From: Branchinecta lynchi
Lineage: Eukaryota > Arthropoda > Branchiopoda > Anostraca > Branchinectidae
Length of the DNA stretch: 64,000 nucleotides
Direction: 5' to 3'
Assembly (NCBI GenBank): GCA_023053575.1
Contig: JAKZAP010000014.1
Location: forward strand, 19,742,938-19,806,937
Made by a program: the position numbers and the translations under genes. This document shows, in pieces, positions 18,867 through 30,165 of this stretch. The stretch's first letter is position 1. Every line of letters starts with the position of its first letter. The notes beneath the pieces were generated by a model. That model worked only from the letters and a program-made list of their open reading frames with translations. It had not been told where the DNA came from and ran no database searches.

Positions 18867-19886
18867 TTACTGGCTGTTGTACAATTCAACAAAACTTGGA
18901 ACAAAACTCCTTCGGTACCTTTCATGTTTTGTGGGGACTGGATTTAATTTGGGTACTTTCTGAGCCTTGTCGCGCTGCGGTCTATTGCGGATGGGTGTGT
19001 AGAGTTCGGGGAGAATAGGACGCAATCTGGGAACAGACAGGGTCTTGGTGCCGAAATTAAGGCATAGGAGGTTTCTTCTCGCGTCCAAGGTGGTGAGCCT
19101 GAACCTGCCAAGCAGATAATGGTAAGGAAGCTTACCCTCCCCATTAATGATCCTAAGCGCTCGTTTTTGAATGTTTTCAATCTTATAAACATGCTCAGAG
19201 GTAAGCCCAAAATGCCACACTGGACAAGCATACTCCAGTATTGGCCGGATAAACGAACAGTACAGTTGGAGGAGATCCTTCGGGGGGCAAGAAAATTTTT
19301 TCATAAGTTTTAACATGGTAACCGAAGGGGAAGCTTGTTTGAGGATGTTTTGAACATGGGCATCCCACTTCATGTCAGCTGAAATAGTAACTCCAAGTAA
19401 TTTAATAAAACTAACGGAGATTTCGGGAGGAATGGGGTCTGTGAAAGAGGGCACGGATTTTAAAAAATTCACAGTCATGACCGATGATTTTTGGGAGTTA
19501 ACCCTCATCTTCGACAAAGACGCTTGCTTAGTAGCGTCCTCAAGTAGAGCCGTAATTGAACTTTTTATATTCCGTCGACATACCTCCAGTGCAGACAGGT
19601 CGTCCACGTACTTCCAACGATCTGGGTGGTCAGTCAATAGGCTATTGATCATTATTAAAAATAAAATTGGTCCCATTAGAGTTCCTTGGGGGACACCACA
19701 AAAAATAGGGAGGGGATCAGAAAAGACGTTTTTGTATTTAAGCACTTGAGAACGATTTGTTAAAAAAGAAGCAACAATTTTGACTAAAAAAGGACTCACT
19801 TGGAACTCAATCAACAGTTTGTTTACAAGGATATTATGGTCAATTAGGTCAAAAGCTTTCTGGAGATCTATTAATAAAAGATTCAA
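18867..19886 (-). pseudogene. LINE reverse transcriptase fragment
   Basis: 339 open codons covering motif A (LLLIDLQKAFDLIDHN), motif B (IFCGVPQGTLMGPILFL), the catalytic YVDDLS and the thumb/C-terminal region (LLGVTISADMKWDAHV, FIRPILEYACPVWHFG, IENIQKRALRIING). No ATG precedes motif A (the frame starts at TTG) and stops lie just upstream. Endonuclease and fingers are missing, so the copy is 5' truncated and inactive. The YVDD form differs from FADD in the + strand LINE at 8.7 kb, so this is another lineage. Confidence 0.9.
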
Positions 19887-20384
19887 CCAAGTATCAGGGT
19901 TTTCAAGATTTTTCAGAATAGTGTCAAGAAGATTGTTGCTTGGGCTTTAGTAAGTATACCAAAATCTGGCAGGCTTTTGTCTGATTAATCTTGTTTCTTT
20001 CAATATGGGCAATTAAGACTGTTCTCAGGTACGTCGTCCAGGTTTTACTTCGAACTTTCCAGTTTTGTTTTATTTCTGATTGTTATGTTTTTTATCCGTT
20101 GAAAATATGGTACTTGGGAAATTTGTATGTTATCTGGACGGTCAGCCAGGCTTATTACTCTTGTTTGTGATTTGCTGTGACATTGCGCGATACTTGTTTG
20201 GAAAGGTCCAGAATCAGCTCGCAGAGCGATGGCAAACTGCTCTTTTGACAGAGAATTTTAGAGATAGAGCATGGCTTAGTTAAGAGCCAGTGCTTTTTCA
20301 GATTCATTTCTGAGCGTATTCAGTCAACTTTTGGGGGTTAATCAGTTTTTCATCGCTGCCTTGACCGGTTCCCTTTGATTATAG

Positions 20385-20513
20385 ATGAAAAAACTGGAAA
20401 TCAAGCTGCGTCACTTTGAAGAACTAGAAACTATTATGGACCGAGAGCGGGAGGCTTTAGAACATCAAAGGCAGCAGCTTCTTCAGGAAAGGCAATCCTT
20501 CCATCTCGAACAG
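20385..20513 (+). CDS. SMARCC: SMARCC exon E, coiled coil
   Basis: 43 codons, [20 protein letters not shown] onward, followed by [21 protein letters not shown]; close to identical to vertebrate SMARCC1/2 in the leucine-zipper coiled coil. Acceptor CTTTGATTATAG, donor CAG|GTAAGT, phase 0. Confidence 0.96.
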
Positions 20514-20582
20514 GTAAGTCAGCAAATACCATTTATCTTATCAGCGCAGGAAAATACTATTTATTAGCGGAGTCCTCCCGCC

Positions 20583-21345
20583 TATGAATGAATGAATGAA
20601 TGATTTTATTAACCCATTCTAAACACAAAATGTGACAAATGGAGTATAAGAAGGGAAGAAAAAAGAAGAAGAAAAAAAAAGGAAAAACGAATCACACTAA
20701 ACTAACCAATAAACAAAGAACTAGCACAACTAGCCTACTTTAGAAATGCCTGGTATAGGCTGTGCTGGGGATCCAGGGACTGTAGAAATTTTTCTCTACG
20801 GATGTTGATGACATCCGTGGGATCAAGAAAACCGTATTTAACAATTAGTGAAGTATTTCTCGTCCAAAGAGGTACTCCAAGCAAAAACTTCGCAAACTTG
20901 AAATAAACAACTCTAATTGCTTTCTTTTCCTTCAGTGTGAAAAGTATCCAAAAAGGCGACAGAGTAAGAATGTGCGGGATAACCAGAGCGGTATAAAGGC
21001 GTCCTCGAATCAACTGGTTAAATTTTTACCTTAGTCCTACAGAGCGCACCATACGCTTTTAGGAAATCAGACCCGCACGTGTCGATTTTAAATCTGAAGC
21101 AATCGGCAGACCTAGATAACAAGTGACGATTTTCCATTAAAAACAAGCACTTCACTTTTAGCAGGGTTGAACGCAAGGCCGACATGGGAATACTCATTAC
21201 TCAAAATACAATAATTTTCTTCAATACGAGAGAGAGATCTGCTCAAATTCAAAATGTCACCCGCATAATTTAGCAACGAAACATCAATACTGCGAAAAAT
21301 ACAACTCATCTTTACCGGGCTTTGAGCTTCGAGGACACTATTATT
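20583..21345 (-). pseudogene. decayed LINE reverse transcriptase with ATTC tail
   Basis: Minus-strand pieces keep an RT catalytic remnant (NYAGDILNLSRSLSRIEENY, with YAGD in place of YADD, near 21260) and the C-terminal tail (LYTALVIPHILTLSPFWILF, near 20990). They lie in different frames with stops between. The element ends in ATTC repeats at 20583-20602. It starts about 70 bases after exon E. Confidence 0.78.
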
Positions 21346-22560
21346 GAATAACGGTGGATAAACTATACGTCCTTCATAAAATCCGATGACGAATTGCCGC
21401 CAGACGCGCTAGAGGGACAATAACAATCACACGTGAGATCTGCGGAGAAGTTATCTGACGGGTGAATAAGTGATTAGGGTTTCGCTTCATATCGAGTCCC
21501 GCATTAGCCCCGTGGGAAAGTCAGCCAGTCGGAAGCCAGGAATGACAAACTTGATGACGCCTGACAGAACAGAGTTGGGTAAAGCAAAAAGAGGGGTAGA
21601 GGCATTTTAAACAGTTTTAAACAAGGTTAGGCCTAAGAGGAATTGAAAATAGCAAAACAAACCTGGATAAACGTACACCAAGAAGTAATGTGTCATTGTT
21701 TTCTTTACGATATCGCACCTAGCGGCCAAAAAAGAACTAATCTGAGAGGAATTTTATGAGGGGCGTATTCTCCATCATCCTAACAGCTGTATCCGGTCTG
21801 TGGAGCAAAATAACACTAAGGAGTAGCGCCAAGACTTGACAAAATTGATACACACTCCAATAGCGGCGATGCTAGTACCACTATAGCGGTAGAGAACGTC
21901 CCTTCTGAAACTCATTCAGCCGTTCACCAGCGCTGGGCCTGATAACTTCATATCCTGAACATAGTAAAAAATGACACAGCCTCCATTGTTTCTTTGCTGT
22001 GTGCAGACCGCACCTTTGGTTTACTAGAAATTTCTAAACCCACAAGTTTGTCTCGCTTTAAATGCCGCAAGTGTATCGGCGCTCCGAGTATGGGTTTACC
22101 AAGCATGGAAAGCTTAGGTCTTGGCGCTACTCCGTACTGTTATTTTGCTCTGTCGGTCTGCGTAACTCGAGTCGGTCGTCACCCGTTAGTTAGCGCCCTG
22201 GCAAATCCAGGGAGAAGTATAAGACAGTGGCTAGTTAGGTGCTTAGAGCGAGGTGCAATTCCCATACGCAGGTAAAAGCAAGTGAACAGACAAGTTATTC
22301 AGCATAACTGATTTGAGGACAATTCGTAAATTGTTCTATAAGAGTAAGTACCTACTCGGCCTTGCCCCATGGGCTCGTAACCGCAAATTTTCGCAACTTG
22401 ATAGCGTTACTGTTCTTTCTGTGTATGTGGCCCACGCCGTGCCGAGTTTGACTCTTCTCTAGAAAGGTGCCATCTGTATTATAGTGCGTTTGTATAGTCA
22501 TTCCGTATAGTTAAGTCGGATCTTTTTCTTTTCTTTTTCTTTCATTTATTGTTTTTCATA
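21346..22560. other. no supported gene
   Basis: Contains stop-rich sequence and a partial tandem-like block. A 93-codon + frame at 21994-22275 has no recognisable motif and is not called. Confidence 0.5.
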
Positions 22561-23145
22561 TACTCCGTATGGGCACGTTCTGTGCCATTTCTATATGGGT
22601 TAATACAATTATTGATTGATTGATTGACTAGACGCGAGATATATTTGTTTTTCCTTTAATCCTTAAATACTTCGTCCTTTCGCCAGTCTGCAGTATCTGA
22701 AGCTTGTAAAAAGATAAAATTTGGATATTCTAAGATTGTGTCAAACCGGTCTAAGTATAACCGTAAGGCTTTGGTTTCTTTAGATTCAGTTTTTTGCGAT
22801 CACTCTATACTCTATCTTTCTGAGACTTTTGTACGTAAATGTTACTACAAATACTGTAAATACCTGCTTTATTTGCCTTTATCGTATCGAAATCGTAGAA
22901 TAATCCGAAACACAAAGCCCCTGATATAACGGCAAAACTCCAGGAGCTTCATACAAATTTATCTGGACAGGCGTATCCATATCACGGGCTCATCCGTTTG
23001 TTCTGTTGACTTTTTGTGTGTTTATTTTGTTGTATTAGTGTTTCTTCAGTTCTTTATTTGTTTCTTTCCTCTTTCTTTGCTCCACTATCTTCACATTGTT
23101 TTTGTGCAGTGGGTTACGAATAAATTATTATTATTATTATAATAT
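22560..23145 (+). pseudogene. LINE 3' ends with TTGA and ATT tails
   Basis: A first tail of TTGA repeats lies at 22610-22628. A second fragment, 22700-22930, encodes an RT C-terminal block (FGYSKIVSNRSKYNRKALVS, KYCKYLLYLPLSYRNRR) and ends at AATAAATT followed by ATT repeats at 23122-23141. The block recurs at 43098 and 62180, so one LINE lineage is present at least three times. Confidence 0.75.
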
Positions 23146-23631
23146 TAGATTATCTTCCGTAGTGACCAAGATGAGTTTTTTTTTTTTATAAACATTGGTG
23201 TAGTGAGAAGCACACAAGGCTGTCGTTTCATAAATGTCACGGATCAGTCAGACGGACCATTCAGGGGATGGCCCGAGGTTGCCAACCCTTAACCAAGTGG
23301 TCTCCCCCCCCCTTATTAGGTTGCGTTTGTTCACTGCCTGGTGTTGCGCTGAAGGACGATTTATTTTTAAAGATAAAACAAGGGTCTTCATTCGTGGAAG
23401 TTCAGTCCATCTACATATTATTTTTTTTTTTTTTTTTTTATAACCCAGAGGAAGTCAGGCAGAGCACCGTCTTAGTTTTGTCGCAGCTGCACCTTGAATA
23501 GTGCAAACTGAGAAAACTTATGGGGGGGGGGGAGGGACGAGTGTCGAAAAAATCATTGCTAATTACTGTTTTTTGTGAATTTCTGTAAACGGCACATCAT
23601 AGTCCTTGAATAACTTATAATATTCCCACAG

Positions 23632-23802
23632 CTGAAGGCAGCGGAGGCGAGAGCGCGACAGGCCGCTCAGCTACAGCAGCAGCAGACACAACAGCCCATT
23701 CCTCCTGCTCCAGCCGCCATCCTTGTCCCGGGTCACCACCAACTTGCCGCTCCTCCCCCCAGTCCCGCTCCCGTTCAAGGGGTAGTACCTCTTCCGCAAT
23801 GA
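23632..23802 (+). CDS. SMARCC: SMARCC terminal coding exon F
   Basis: 56 codons plus TGA at 23800. LKAAEARARQAAQLQQQQTQ ends the coiled coil, and a Pro/Ala/Gln tail (PIPPAPAAILVPGHHQ, APPPSPAPVQGVVPLPQ) closes the protein. Vertebrate orthologues have a much longer Pro-rich C terminus, so this form is shortened. Acceptor TATTCCCACAG, phase 0. With exons A-E it gives 965 coding bases in the window without a frame break. Confidence 0.93.
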   Translation: MKAAEARARQAAQLQQQQTQQPIPPAPAAILVPGHHQLAAPPPSPAPVQGVVPLPQ

Positions 23803-23995
23803 GTAGCCTTTTAGCTCTTTTTTTACCGTCAGAAGTAATGAATATGCAGTCTTAGTGTATCTCATTTTTATATGTCTTGAATCCATTATAATTGTACTTT
23901 TGATAGTCGAAAACATACGATTAGCACTAGAGCGTCGAGGTGACCAAGAATTAACTGTTTAGAGGCATCATTCGTCCGACGGTATAAAGTTGTCG

Positions 23996-24001
23996 AATAA
24001 A
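23996..24001 (+). terminator. SMARCC poly(A) signal AATAAA
   Basis: First canonical AATAAA after the stop, giving a 3' UTR of roughly 210 bases. Confidence 0.7.
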
Positions 24002-25051
24002 ACCAGCCGGAATTCTATATTGTTAATGTATGGAAGTCAGTCAAAAGCGAAAGCAAACCAAAAGCGAAGTAAACACAACAGGAATTTACTTCTCAGTCAG
24101 CCACGCGGAGGTGTATAGAAAGAAAAAAAAAAGGACAGAAAAGTAATCGAAAAAACAACGACAACAGCAACCCTTAAAAAGACATCGCTTCCCAAACAAC
24201 CAACAAAGAAATTAGGAAAGTCTAAAGGCCTGTCTTATAATCACTCCGTGTATTTCGAAACCCAGAGCCCCCAATTTCGCACCGTACATTCTAACCGCTC
24301 TAAGAAAACCACGCTGATTTTCTCACTTGCCGTGTTTTGCTACCTTCGATGTGTATCACGCTGTCAACGTTTGCTTGCAAGAAGTTTTTCCGTCAGAAAA
24401 AACGGTTATGTAGTTTGTTTCCATGTTTTCGCTACAATTCAACGGGTCTCGGAAAAGGCTTAAAACAGCCAAAACCATGGGTTATTTCTTGAAAGCACAG
24501 CGTAGTTTTTAAGGTATTCAAATATTTTAAATTTCTGTAATGTCAAGAGTAGATAGTGCGAGGGGTCATTTAAGATGTTATTTATTCAGTGTGGTAATAA
24601 TTTTACGAAATGATTCACAAAAATATCCTAAGCAATACCTGCCAAGGGTCCTGCCCACTTTTATATCTTTCAAGTAATAAACCAGAAAAAAAGAAGAAAG
24701 AATCATATTCAGCCCCACTTACCTTCACGATAACCACGCACTGAGCTATATTCAAGGCACGTACTGGACTAGATTTGAATCGGCTGCCCATTTCGTTGGA
24801 GCTCCGTCTGAACTTGCTTACGCTAGAGCCACTGAGACTGAATGGGGAACTTGTGTTTTACAGCTACAAAATGTTTATATTTAAAAATACACAATTAAAC
24901 ACTCCGTCATCCTTAATCCTGCAAATGTGGTGAAAGTTCACTTTGTAACCTGAAGCGGTCAAGATCAGAAATAAAAGGTACAAAGTCAGTAGATAAAGAG
25001 TATGTTCAGGGAGTTCTCACTCCAAAGGTAAGCATCTTAGAAACGCTTGAA
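24002..25051. other. space between two convergent genes
   Basis: Only scattered ORFs without motifs. On the minus strand an AATAAA at 24586-24581 could end the coiled-coil gene, giving a 3' UTR of about 470 bases. Confidence 0.55.
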
Positions 25052-25488
25052 TCAAAGGGGCACTTGTTTGGGGTAGTCGGGTTCACAGCTGCTTATATAC
25101 ACTGGGATACCACCGGACTGACCCTTTTCCGGACTGAAAACATCCCATTTTTCGGAATCCGGCTTTGAGGGCTCATCGGTTTCCGAAACCTGCGGTTCGG
25201 GCGGCGGTGTGACCGCTTTCGGCGTTCCGGATTCGTCGTTGCTTCCGTATTGGTCATGGAGAGCAGAAAGCCTTTCGGCCAAAACAATTGACCGGGTGGT
25301 GCTTCGAAGGAGTCGCGCGTATAGGAACTTGCATTGGTCTTCAAGGATCTTCAGTCGTTCTTCTTTTAAGAGGGCGCGCTTTTCGTCCGCTTCGAGTATC
25401 TCTTCGTGAGATGGCAGTGCTTGCGAATCCGTGGGGGATGGGACCCGGGACTCCTCGGGGGTGAGGATGGGGGAGAGCTCTTTGGGAG
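25052..25488 (-). CDS. coiled-coil protein, terminal exon (exon 4)
   Basis: Encodes about 145 codons from APKELSPILTPEESRVPSP, through a helical core (EADEKRALLKEERLKILEDQ, CKFLYARLLRSTTRSIVLAE), to an acidic, Pro-rich tail ending SSCEPDYPKQVPL and TGA. Acceptor CTCTGTTTTCCAG at 25489-25501. The exon starts with two bases completing a codon split after G, which fits the phase-1 donor of exon 3. The KFLYARLLRSTTRS helix is the best handle for finding the family, which I do not recognise. Confidence 0.85.
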
Positions 25489-26648
25489 CTGGAAAACAGA
25501 GTTGGAGTTAGTTGGTTAATTCGCATTTAGAGGGACTGACGACCTACCCCGAGTTTTACTTTCGATATTTTCCACCTTCCTAGGCTCTTGTGAAAAAAAA
25601 AATCAGCCACGGTAAAGTGTTGCGCCTTATACAACCCTCGGCAATCAGCTGCGATAGATATACTGATATACTTTGGCTGAACACGCAGCTTCTAGTACAA
25701 ATTTGGACTGGAGAAAATTTGATAAGGGGAAGACCTCTTCAGCTTCTTATAATGCTTATCATTATAAACACACACCGACCGACCGAATATGGTATGTTAT
25801 TGTGTCGTAAGTCGCCCATTTTTCGTCTTAAAGACAAGATGATTTTCCGTTCGATGGGCCATAAGTCTCCGTTCCCAGTAAGATTGTTCTCATTGGGACT
25901 TCTTGCGTTAGAAACGGATCGGACAGTCCCTAAAATTTCAGTATTTTGCGAGACACACAGAAACCAACCTATTAAAGGCACAGAAAACTTGACTACGCAA
26001 GTTTGGCCATCAAACCGACCTGTGGGGCTTAGATAAAGATACAGGGACTTATTGTCGACAGGACCCCGCTTCTTTGTTATCTCGAATCCCCTCCTTAGTG
26101 TCCCAAAGCTAGCTGGCAGGCCCTTGCCCCTTATGCACTGTAAAAGTTCGCCTTTGGCCGTGGCCATAGTATCGGGATAGTGGTCAAGAGGTCGTGCGTT
26201 CGATTCCTACTCCCGGCACACAAACCTTTTGCTTTTTTGTTTCCACTAGCTCAAAAGTCGATTGAAACTGACCGGAAACTGCAATGGTCGTAACGAGAAT
26301 TCTTACTCTCAATATCGACTCAGGGTACATTCTTGATATGTCAGCTAGCTCACCGAGTCAAGTTTGAGTCAAGTTTTATGTTCCCTTAAACCCACCAATG
26401 AAGCTCCCCTAAATGCAAACATTCATTAAGTCGAAGGCCAACCGTTTAGAGAACTCTGCATAGGGGGTGCTGGCGGCAAGCATTGGAAATTTAGTCAAAA
26501 GGATTATAAACACAGCGCATCAAACAAGTAAGGATTAGGATCCAGGAACTGTAATTATCAGCCGCTATGGCCCACTTTCGCTGTCTCTTTGCTGAAGTTC
26601 TTGAGATGGTCTGGGAAAATAGAATAAAATGGTAGAGGGAATACTTAC

Positions 26649-26933
26649 CATCCTCTTCTTTCGTAACTGCGCTCACTAACTCTTCTACAGCTACTATGGC
26701 TTCCTCCGAAGCTTCTGGTAATACCATCCTGCTGTTTCTTTCGTCTCTTATACTCTGCCATTCGGCCTGAGAATCTTTGTTCATGACTCGTAGTGACAGC
26801 AACTTCTGGTGAGAGAATTCAAGTTCTTCCTTGAGCTTGGTGATGAGCTTTCGCTTCTCGCGAAGGTCGTGTCTATGAGCCTCGCGAGCGTTGTTGAGGA
26901 TGCCGTGCTGGTTCTTGACATGGTTGATTTGAC
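26649..26933 (-). CDS. coiled-coil protein, exon 3
   Basis: 95 codons, GQINHVKNQHGILNNAREAH then LREKRKLITKLKEELEFSHQ and KLLSLRVMNKDSQAEWQSIR, an almost unbroken helix with heptads, then VVALVEEL-like acidic residues (AIVAVEELVSAVTKEED). Acceptor ATCTATACCTAG, donor GATG|GTAAGT, phase 1 at both ends. Hence exon 2 to exon 3 to exon 4 splicing keeps frame. Confidence 0.88.
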
Positions 26934-27000
26934 CTAGGTATAGATGGAGTTAGTTGGTTACTGTAGAAGATTGCTCAAAAAGCGCACATGAAAGCTCTAT

Positions 27001-27532
27001 AACCCGTAGTTTACACTGCTGCGTTGTATGCGACACGATTTTTTCTCTGGTGTTCCGACTTGCGACACAATCGCATGAACCTTCCCACCGCCACGCAGAC
27101 GCAAAAGGAAAACAAACTTTTCGTCGAGATTATTCTGGAAAAGGACAGAGGAGCCCTTGGGGAAACGACCTCTGAAGATGCGGGACGATTACCCATCTGA
27201 ATATCAACCACTATTAAGAAACTTTCAGTCAAAACCTATAAGCCATCTTGTTCATAACAGGTCAGTATAAGTTTATTTAGAAGAAATTTTGCATTCAGTC
27301 ATCCTAGGAATACAATCAGAGCAAGTAGAGCAGTTTTATCTTAAAAATTAGCTAATCTGTGTTCCTCAAAATATCGCATGCCTTATGTCGGATCATTTGA
27401 ACTTGTTCAACGAATCCGACACAGCGACAAAACGCAAAGTTCTGCGTTGCTTGTCGCACGATTTTTGTCGTATGTCGCATGACGCAGAATTTTGCGCAAA
27501 ATCGCAGCAGTGTGAACCAGGGATACGGGTTG
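27001..27532. mobile_element. family D inverted-repeat element, full copy
   Basis: Termini AACCCGTAGTTTACACTGCT (27001) and AGCAGTGTGAACC...TACGGGTT (27507-27531) are imperfect inverted repeats; the internal part repeats GTCGCA/TGCGAC words. A partial copy is at 33730-34169. No target duplication resolved. Confidence 0.65.
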
Positions 27533-27696
27533 TCAGTGGTGACTGGTGGATGCAAGACTGATTCTTAAACATATCTCTTGCAGTGCTAGGGTTCTACAAA
27601 TTCTGCTCAGCTTGGAGACAGCTGACCCTAAGATTACTAATCGAAAAGAGCACGTAAAATTTCAAAGGGTTATCGGTAGCAAGTTAATTGAACTAT

Positions 27697-27792
27697 TTGC
27701 TACCTGGATTGGTCTTATCTCTACTGGGATAAGATTGATCCGAATTAGAGAAAATCTAATCTCAATAGAGACAAGATTAATTCCAGTAGCAA
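27697..27792. repeat. foldback palindrome
   Basis: Arms of about 40 bp: TTGCTACCTGGATTGGTCTT at 27697 pairs with AAGATTAATTCCAGTAGCAA ending 27792, around a 15-base loop with GATCC. Probably a MITE remnant. Confidence 0.7.
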
Positions 27793-28418
27793 ATCCTGCA
27801 AGATTTGTTCTTACAGTGCATGTGAGATTGAATGTAATTTGACTCTTGCAGTGTTTGGCTCCTGGGTAAATTGCTCAGTGCAAAGAAAGGTAATTAGAAA
27901 AATGATAAGCAACTTACTACTGTGACTTCTAACAACCCTACCGTTACGGAATGCACCTTTTAACGCTCTTGCACAACGGTAACGTCTCAGGAAAATGGCT
28001 ATTTTTGCTGGAGGCAAAAACGACAGCTATCTTGTATCGCAGTGACGTCCTACAACCCTGTTATCTCTGCATGCCTGATGCATCAGAAGTAGATACAGTA
28101 GATTCTGCTGATTTTCCTGACATTTTGTAATAGATGATGTGCCAATCAGCCAATCAGAATATTCCGCAAAATAATCTGATTGGCTAGCACCCTGAAAACT
28201 GGATTGATTTCAACTTGAATCTGAGACTAGCTGGTACCTGAAGCTGGTACCAGTCTCCATTGCGAATGGCAGAAACCCAGCAACGCCTCGGTCTAGCAAT
28301 GATTTTCAAAACTATCTGGAACCGAGCTAATCCCGTTGTGGATGGGCCTTTAGGTTGTCAAGACTGACTTGCGGTCGGTGTCACGCGCATGACTCTACTC
28401 GTTATTTATCAGACTTAC

Positions 28419-28571
28419 CCCAAGCCGATGTGAGTTCATGGAGTTCACTTTCGAATAATAAGACTTTTCCGGACAAAATTTCAACTGCTACTATATTTAC
28501 TTTCGACATCGACTTCAAAGTTCCAAGAAGGAGCTCACAACCCCAAGAAAACTCCCTCTTACCCCTGATAC
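28419..28571 (-). other. candidate cassette exon, unit 1
   Basis: 153 nt, open in phase 1-1 with AG acceptor and GTAAGT donor. A one-base deletion (TTTCAAC) and a one-base insertion (TTTTCC) cancel, so the frame survives. Confidence 0.5.
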
Positions 28572-28993
28572 CTGAAAAGATTTTATTTATCGTTATTTAT
28601 CAGACTTACCCCAAGCCGATGTGAGTTCATGGAGTTCACTTTCGAATAATAAGACTTCTCCGGAAAAAATTTCCAACTGCTACTATATTTACTTTCGACG
28701 TCGACTTCAAAATTCCAAGAAGGAGCTCACATCCCCAAGAAAACTCCCTCTTACCCCTGACACCTGAAAAGATTTTATTTATCGTTATTTATCAGACTTA
28801 CCTCAAGCCGATGTGAGTTCATGGAGTTCACTGTCGAATAATAAGACTTTTCCGGACAAAATTTCCAACTGCTACTATATTTACTTTCGACGTCGACTTC
28901 AAAATTCCAAGAAGGAGCTCACATCCCCAAGAAAACTCCCTCTTACCCCTTACACCTGAAAAGATTTTATTTATCGTTATTTATCAGACTTAC

Positions 28994-29146
28994 CCCAAGC
29001 CGGTGTTAGTTCATGGAGTTCACTGTCGAATAATAAGACTTTCCGGACAAAATTTCCAACTGCTACTACATTTACTTTCGACATCGACTTCAAAATTCCA
29101 AGAAGGAGCTCACAACCCCAAGAAAACTCCCTCTTACCCCTGACAC
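28994..29146 (-). other. candidate cassette exon, unit 4
   Basis: 153 nt, no stop in phase 1, acceptor and donor intact; ends ELHELTPAW where the real exon ends NHELTSAW. Confidence 0.5.
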
Positions 29147-29184
29147 CTGAAAAGATTTTATTTATCGTTATTTATCAGACTTAC

Positions 29185-29337
29185 CCCAAGCCGATGTGAG
29201 TTCATGGAGTTCACTTTCGAATAATAAGACTTTCAGGACAAAATTTCCAACTGCTACTACATTTACTTTCGACATCGACTTCAAAGTTCCAAGAGGGAGC
29301 TCGCAACCCCAAGAAAACTCCCTCTTACCCCTGACAC
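29185..29337 (-). other. candidate cassette exon, unit 5
   Basis: 153 nt, open, ends SELHELTSAW. The 38 bases to the next unit contain donor and acceptor only. Confidence 0.5.
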
Positions 29338-29375
29338 CTGAAAAGATTTTATTTATCGTTATTTATCAGACTTAC

Positions 29376-29528
29376 CCCAAGCCGATGTGAGTTCATGGAG
29401 TTCACTTTCGAATAATAAGACTTTCAGGACAAAATTTCCAACTGCTACTACATTTACTTTCGACATCGACTTCAAAGTTCCAAGAGGGAGCTCGCAACCC
29501 CAAGAAAACTCCCTCTTACCCCTGACAC
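29376..29528 (-). other. candidate cassette exon, unit 6
   Basis: Same sequence as unit 5, 153 nt, open. The next unit in transcription order (unit 7) lost its donor. Confidence 0.5.
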
Positions 29529-29963
29529 CTGAAAAGATTTTATTTATCGTTATTTATCAGCCCCAAGCCGATGTGAGTTCATGGAGTTCACTTTCGAATA
29601 ATAAGACTTTCCGGACAAAATTTCCAACTGCTACTACATTTACTTTCGACATCGACTTCAAAATTCCAAGAAGGAGCTCACATCCCCAAGAAAACTCCCT
29701 CTTCCCTCGCTTAGCCCTTGACACTTGAAAGGATTTTATTTATCGTTATTTATCAGACTTACCCCAAGCCGATGTGAGTTCATGGAGTTCACTTTCGAAT
29801 AATAAGACTTTCCGGACAAAATTTCCAACTGCTACTATATTTACTTTCGACGTCGACTTCAAAATTCCAAGAAGGAGCTCACAACCCCAAGAAAACTCCC
29901 TCTTACCTCGCTTGTCCCTTGACACCTGAAAAGATTTTAATTATAGTTAGTTATCAGACTTAC

Positions 29964-30165
29964 CCCAAGCCGATGTGAGTTCATGGTTAATACTCGATAG
30001 TTCCTTCTCTTGCTCCAGGGCTGTCAGCTTTAGCTGGTTGTTGATCTCCTTCAAAGATTTGATCTCGTCTTCAAGCTTCCTTTGGTTGATTAGAAGGTCT
30101 TTGACGTACATGAAGACGTTAGTTGTATGTGCAGCGACCACGTGACTGTCGTTATATCGGTTGAC
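29964..30165 (-). CDS. coiled-coil protein, exon 2
   Basis: 67 codons plus one base: VNRYNDSHVVAAHTTNVFMY, then VKDLLINQRKLEDEIKSLKE and INNQLKLTALEQEKELSSIN, ending HELTSAW. Heptad leucines are regular. Acceptor CCATTTTACAG, phase 0, matching the phase-0 donor of exon 1. Donor TGGG|GTAAGT leaves one base, matching exon 3. This donor and the last 23 exon bases are the template for the tandem array that follows in the intron. Confidence 0.9.

Larger units (their letters stand above)
18272..19960 (-). mobile_element. 5'-truncated CR1-like LINE
   Basis: Contains a reverse transcriptase C-terminal ORF and a 3' UTR with a 186-bp tandem duplication, and ends in a CTA microsatellite (minus-strand CTACTACTACTCTACTACT, near 18273-18296). 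It sits antisense in the SMARCC intron between exons D and E. Confidence 0.85.
28404..29963 (-). repeat. eight-copy ~191 bp array derived from an exon end and splice donor
   Basis: The junction CTTACC(C/T)CAAGCC recurs with its C at 28414, 28605, 28797, 28989, 29180, 29371, (29561, ACTTA lost), 29758, and at the true exon 2 donor, 29959. Spacing is 191-192 in the first six. On the minus strand every unit contains an acceptor (ATCTTTTCAG|GTGTCAGG), about 153 exon-like bases, the last 23 bases of real exon 2 and the donor GGG|GTAAGT. Units 5 and 6 look identical over their full length. Confidence 0.93.

Noticed and set aside
24002..25051. A further gene between the convergent SMARCC and coiled-coil genes
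   Set aside because: No exon-like frame with splice sites; the space fits two 3' UTRs.
25590..26167. Overlapping ~145-codon ORFs on both strands
   Set aside because: They lie in an intron of the coiled-coil gene, have no motif and biased composition, and occupy the same DNA in both directions.
26165..26225. tRNA gene
   Set aside because: A T-arm-like TGCGTTCGATTCC and a GGCAC end are visible, but no anticodon arm or matching 5' acceptor strand; at most a SINE or tRNA pseudogene.
28355..29728. Plus-strand ORFs reading MSSWSSLSNNKTF repeats
   Set aside because: They are the wrong-strand reading of the exon-derived array; the meaningful strand is minus.
28404..29963. CRISPR array
   Set aside because: Unit spacing is regular but there are no short repeats with unique spacers; units are homologous along their whole length and the genome is animal.
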